In this document: piece after piece, positions 61,681-64,000 of the stretch
Layout of the letters: every line of letters begins with the position of its first letter
Numbering within the stretch: the first letter of the stretch is position 1
NCBI GenBank assembly: GCA_002395835.1
Contig: DGVD01000022.1
Coordinates: 1-64,000 of the forward strand
Length of the DNA stretch: 64,000 bases
Direction: 5' to 3'
DNA from: Bacteroidales bacterium UBA4293
GTDB lineage: Bacteria > Bacteroidota > Bacteroidia > Bacteroidales > Bacteroidaceae
The notes under the pieces: model-generated
The model's input: only the letters and a program-made list of their open reading frames with translations
Told to the model about the DNA's origin: nothing
Database searches by the model: none
Made by a program: the position numbers and the translations under genes

Positions 61681-63065
61681 ATGTTTCTAGGATCAGTAAT
61701 AACACCAGTAATTGCACTTGCAGCTGCAGTCAATGGTGAGCAAAGGACGGTACGCGCACCTGGGCCCTGTCGACCCACAAAATTACGATTGCTAGTTGAA
61801 ATACATAATTTACCTGCTGGAACCTTATCTGGATTCATCGCTAGGCAAGAAGAACAGGATGGTAAACGAAGTTCAAAACCTGCATCCTCTAATATTTTAT
61901 CTATTCCTTCCTCTATAATTTGTTTCCGAACAAGCCAACTACCAGGAACTAGCCATGCTACAACATGATCTGCTTTTTTCTTCCCTTTTACTATACTGGC
62001 AAATACCCGAAAATCCTCAATGCGCCCATTTGTACACGCTCCTAAGAATACATAATCAATAGGATGTCCTTCCAATTTCTCACCTGGTCTAAACTGCATA
62101 TATTCAAGCTGTGATAGAAAACCAACCTTATCTGCTTCTGGTATTTCGTTTAAAGTCGGAATCCTACCATTTATAGGGATTCCAGCACCAGGATTTGTTC
62201 CATAAGTAATACGAGGAAGTATATCTTCAGCTTTAAAAAAGACCTCTTTGTCGAAAACGGCATCATCATCGCTCTTTAGGGTTTTCCAATATGCTACAGC
62301 ATCATCCCAATCTTTTCCTTTAGGAGCATGCTCTCTTCCTTTAAGGTAATTGAAGGTAGTTTGATCTGGAGCTATAATTCCTGCACGACTTCCCATTTCA
62401 ATAGACAAATTTGACAAAGTCAAACGACCTTCCATAGAAAGACTCCGAATTGTTGAACCTGCATATTCTACCACATAGCCAGTAGCACCAGAAGTTGTCA
62501 TTTGTGCCATTATATAAAGAGCTATATCTTTAGCAGTAACACCTTCTTTCAACTCACCATCTATATGAATACACATAGATTTAGGTTTTTGCTGAAGAAT
62601 ACACTGACTAGCTAACACCTCAGCCACCTCACTAGTTCCAATACCCATAGCTAGGGCGCCAACCGCACCATGAGTAGATGTATGAGAATCACCGCATACA
62701 ATGGTCATTCCAGGAAGAGATAATCCCTTCTCTGGGCCTACCACATGAATGATTCCATTATCCTTAGAACCCATTCCAAAATGAGTTATACCGAATTCTT
62801 CACAATTCTTTTTTAACGTCTCCACCTGTTTACGACCTACATCATCTTTAATAAAATTCTGTTGGTCAGACGGAGTGTTATGGTCCGGCATAGCAAAAAT
62901 CTTTTCGGGACGGAACACTTTAATACCTTTATCACGTAAAGTATCGAAAGCCTGGGGAGTGGTAACCTCATGACAGAATAGACGATCAATATATAATTGT
63001 GTAGGCCCATCCTCCACAACCTGTACTACATGAGAATCCCAAATTTTATCAAATAGTGTATTCAT
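61677..63065 (-). CDS. leuC: 3-isopropylmalate dehydratase large subunit
   Basis: Aconitase-family subunit with a 4Fe-4S cluster, 462 residues, normal. Cluster cysteines: one in FLGACTNGRIEDF and two in LPSCSSCLAMNPDKV. Other motifs are CGDSHTSTHGAVGALAMGIGTSEV and NRNFVGRQGPGARTVLCSP. Starts 14 bases after leuA and overlaps leuD by 4. Forms the isomerase with LeuD. Confidence 0.97.
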   Translation of the reverse strand: MNTLFDKIWDSHVVQVVEDGPTQLYIDRLFCHEVTTPQAFDTLRDKGIKVFRPEKIFAMPDHNTPSDQQNFIKDDVGRKQVETLKKNCEEFGITHFGMGSKDNGIIHVVGPEKGLSLPGMTIVCGDSHTSTHGAVGALAMGIGTSEVAEVLASQCILQQKPKSMCIHIDGELKEGVTAKDIALYIMAQMTTSGATGYVVEYAGSTIRSLSMEGRLTLSNLSIEMGSRAGIIAPDQTTFNYLKGREHAPKGKDWDDAVAYWKTLKSDDDAVFDKEVFFKAEDILPRITYGTNPGAGIPINGRIPTLNEIPEADKVGFLSQLEYMQFRPGEKLEGHPIDYVFLGACTNGRIEDFRVFASIVKGKKKADHVVAWLVPGSWLVRKQIIEEGIDKILEDAGFELRLPSCSSCLAMNPDKVPAGKLCISTSNRNFVGRQGPGARTVLCSPLTAAASAITGVITDPRNI

Positions 63066-63079
63066 TACGAGCTAAGCTA

Positions 63080-64000
63080 TTACTTATTTACAAATTTATT
63101 GATACAATCTATATATGCTTCCACTGAAGCTGCCACAATGTCGGTATTAGCTCCAAAACCATAGTATATATGCCCATTGTACTCTACCTGCATATGAACT
63201 TTACCTACATCGTCAGAGCCCTTACTGATAGCCTGAATAGTGAATTCTTTCATGACCATTTCACGATTAATGATTTTCTTTAATGATCTAATTGCGGCAT
63301 CAACAGGGCCATTACCTGTAGCGGTTGCCTCAAATTTCTCATTAGCAATCTTCAAACCGATACTTGCCACATTGCGAACTCCCACACCACTGGTAACCTG
63401 CAGATAATCTAGTTTAATAAAGTGATTTGCACTTCGGTCGGCACCAGCAAGCATCAAAATATCATCGTCGGTAACCTCCTTTTTCTTATCTGCCAAATTC
63501 AGGAAATCTTTATAAATCATTTCCAGTTTTTCATCGTCAACATCTATACCATTTACTTGAAGACGATGTTTCAAAGCTGCCCGTCCACTACGTGCTGTCA
63601 AAACGATGCTATTATCATCTATTCCCACATCCTTAGGATTCATGATTTCATAAGTTTGAGTATTCTTAAGAACACCATCTTGGTGAATACCACTGGAATG
63701 GGCAAAGGCATTACGCCCCACTATAGCCTTATTAGGCTGCACCGGCATATTCATTAAAGAAGATACCAAACGACTTATAGGATAAATTTTAGTAGTATTA
63801 ATGTTAGTGTCTATATCCAGATAAGGATGAGTTTTCAAGGCCATCACAACTTCTTCTAATGAAGTATTGCCGGCTCTTTCACCTATTCCATTAATAGTAA
63901 CCTCTACCTGACGCGCTCCATTGAGTACACCTTCAAGAGAATTTGCAGTAGCCATTCCCAAATCATTATGACAATGAGTAGATAAAATAGCTTTCCCTGC
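63080..64000 (-). CDS. leuA: 2-isopropylmalate synthase, C-terminal part
   Basis: Partial gene: the coding frame runs off the window end, and the N-terminal catalytic third is missing. At the edge it reads STHCHNDLGMATANS, the metal-binding HxH of LeuA, then NGIGERAGNTSLEEVVMAL. The linker and C-terminal leucine-feedback domain (about the last 130 residues, VRNVASIGLKIANEKFEATATGNGPVDAAIRSL) are complete. First gene seen of leuA-leuC-leuD-synthase-small protein-leuB; promoter and any leader lie outside the window. Confidence 0.96.
   Translation of the reverse strand, partial: AGKAILSTHCHNDLGMATANSLEGVLNGARQVEVTINGIGERAGNTSLEEVVMALKTHPYLDIDTNINTTKIYPISRLVSSLMNMPVQPNKAIVGRNAFAHSSGIHQDGVLKNTQTYEIMNPKDVGIDDNSIVLTARSGRAALKHRLQVNGIDVDDEKLEMIYKDFLNLADKKKEVTDDDILMLAGADRSANHFIKLDYLQVTSGVGVRNVASIGLKIANEKFEATATGNGPVDAAIRSLKKIINREMVMKEFTIQAISKGSDDVGKVHMQVEYNGHIYYGFGANTDIVAASVEAYIDCINKFVNK

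Overview
The window reads as chromosomal core sequence from a member of the Bacteroidota, order Bacteroidales, most likely Prevotellaceae or a close relative. Reasons: recurrent promoters of the Bacteroides type (-33 TTTG, 19-21 bases, -7 TAnnTTTG); few Shine-Dalgarno sites; many lipoproteins and small outer-membrane barrels; a fused aspartokinase-homoserine dehydrogenase followed by an ApgM-like protein and threonine synthase; a one-chain pyruvate:ferredoxin oxidoreductase; and a secreted glycosidase-like protein whose C-terminus resembles a type IX secretion sorting domain. No insertion sequence, prophage, CRISPR array or rRNA was seen. The species cannot be fixed from the sequence alone.

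Layout. 1-780: start of a sensor kinase gene (cut by the window edge) and its OmpR-type response regulator. 1087-6330: threonine operon thrA-apgM-thrC on the minus strand, preceded by a consensus promoter, a short Thr-rich leader ORF and a terminator-like hairpin, which together look like a threonine attenuator. 6341-12486: radA, an FAD-dependent oxidoreductase and a GH31 glycosidase with a PA14 insert, tightly packed. 12626-14883: an outer-membrane barrel gene and a divergent fimbrillin-like lipoprotein. 14885-15400: five tRNA genes (Asp, Thr, Glu, Trp, Pro, in transcription order). 15492-25500: an eight-gene minus-strand run, cstA, small membrane protein, barrel protein, ABC-F ATPase, M13 peptidase, metA, U32 protein, zinc-ribbon membrane lipoprotein. 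25565-42826, mostly plus strand: GHL10-type secreted protein, ATP-grasp protein (minus), orphan AAA ATPase, nifJ, AGCS symporter, Xaa-Pro aminopeptidase, two tandem secreted C1B peptidases, a ROK kinase and a GH2 exo-glucosaminidase-like enzyme. 42918-47145: recJ-recQ-ruvA. 47146-50366: a lipoprotein, the CCA-adding enzyme and a helix-hairpin-helix protein. 50385-55449: purA with a Fur-family regulator, AlkD-like protein with DPP III, and an AraC-type regulator. 55471-58181: a second recQ and a TPR protein. 58200-64000: leucine operon leuA(partial)-leuC-leuD-second LeuA/citramalate synthase-small membrane protein-leuB.

Functional themes. Amino-acid synthesis dominates: threonine from aspartate, methionine (MetA with the acetyl-CoA-type Glu111), and leucine with possible isoleucine supply through citramalate. 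A second theme is growth on peptides and glycans: M13, M24, C1B and M49 peptidases, CstA and AGCS transporters, GH31, GH2 and GHL10 enzymes. A third is DNA repair: RadA, RecJ, two RecQ, RuvA and an AlkD-like protein. The most interesting regulatory item is the candidate threonine leader peptide and attenuator. Other items worth checking are the ROK-GH2 glucosamine pair, the tandem peptidases, the perfect 16-base inverted repeat around the TPR-gene promoter, and the small membrane protein inside the leucine operon.
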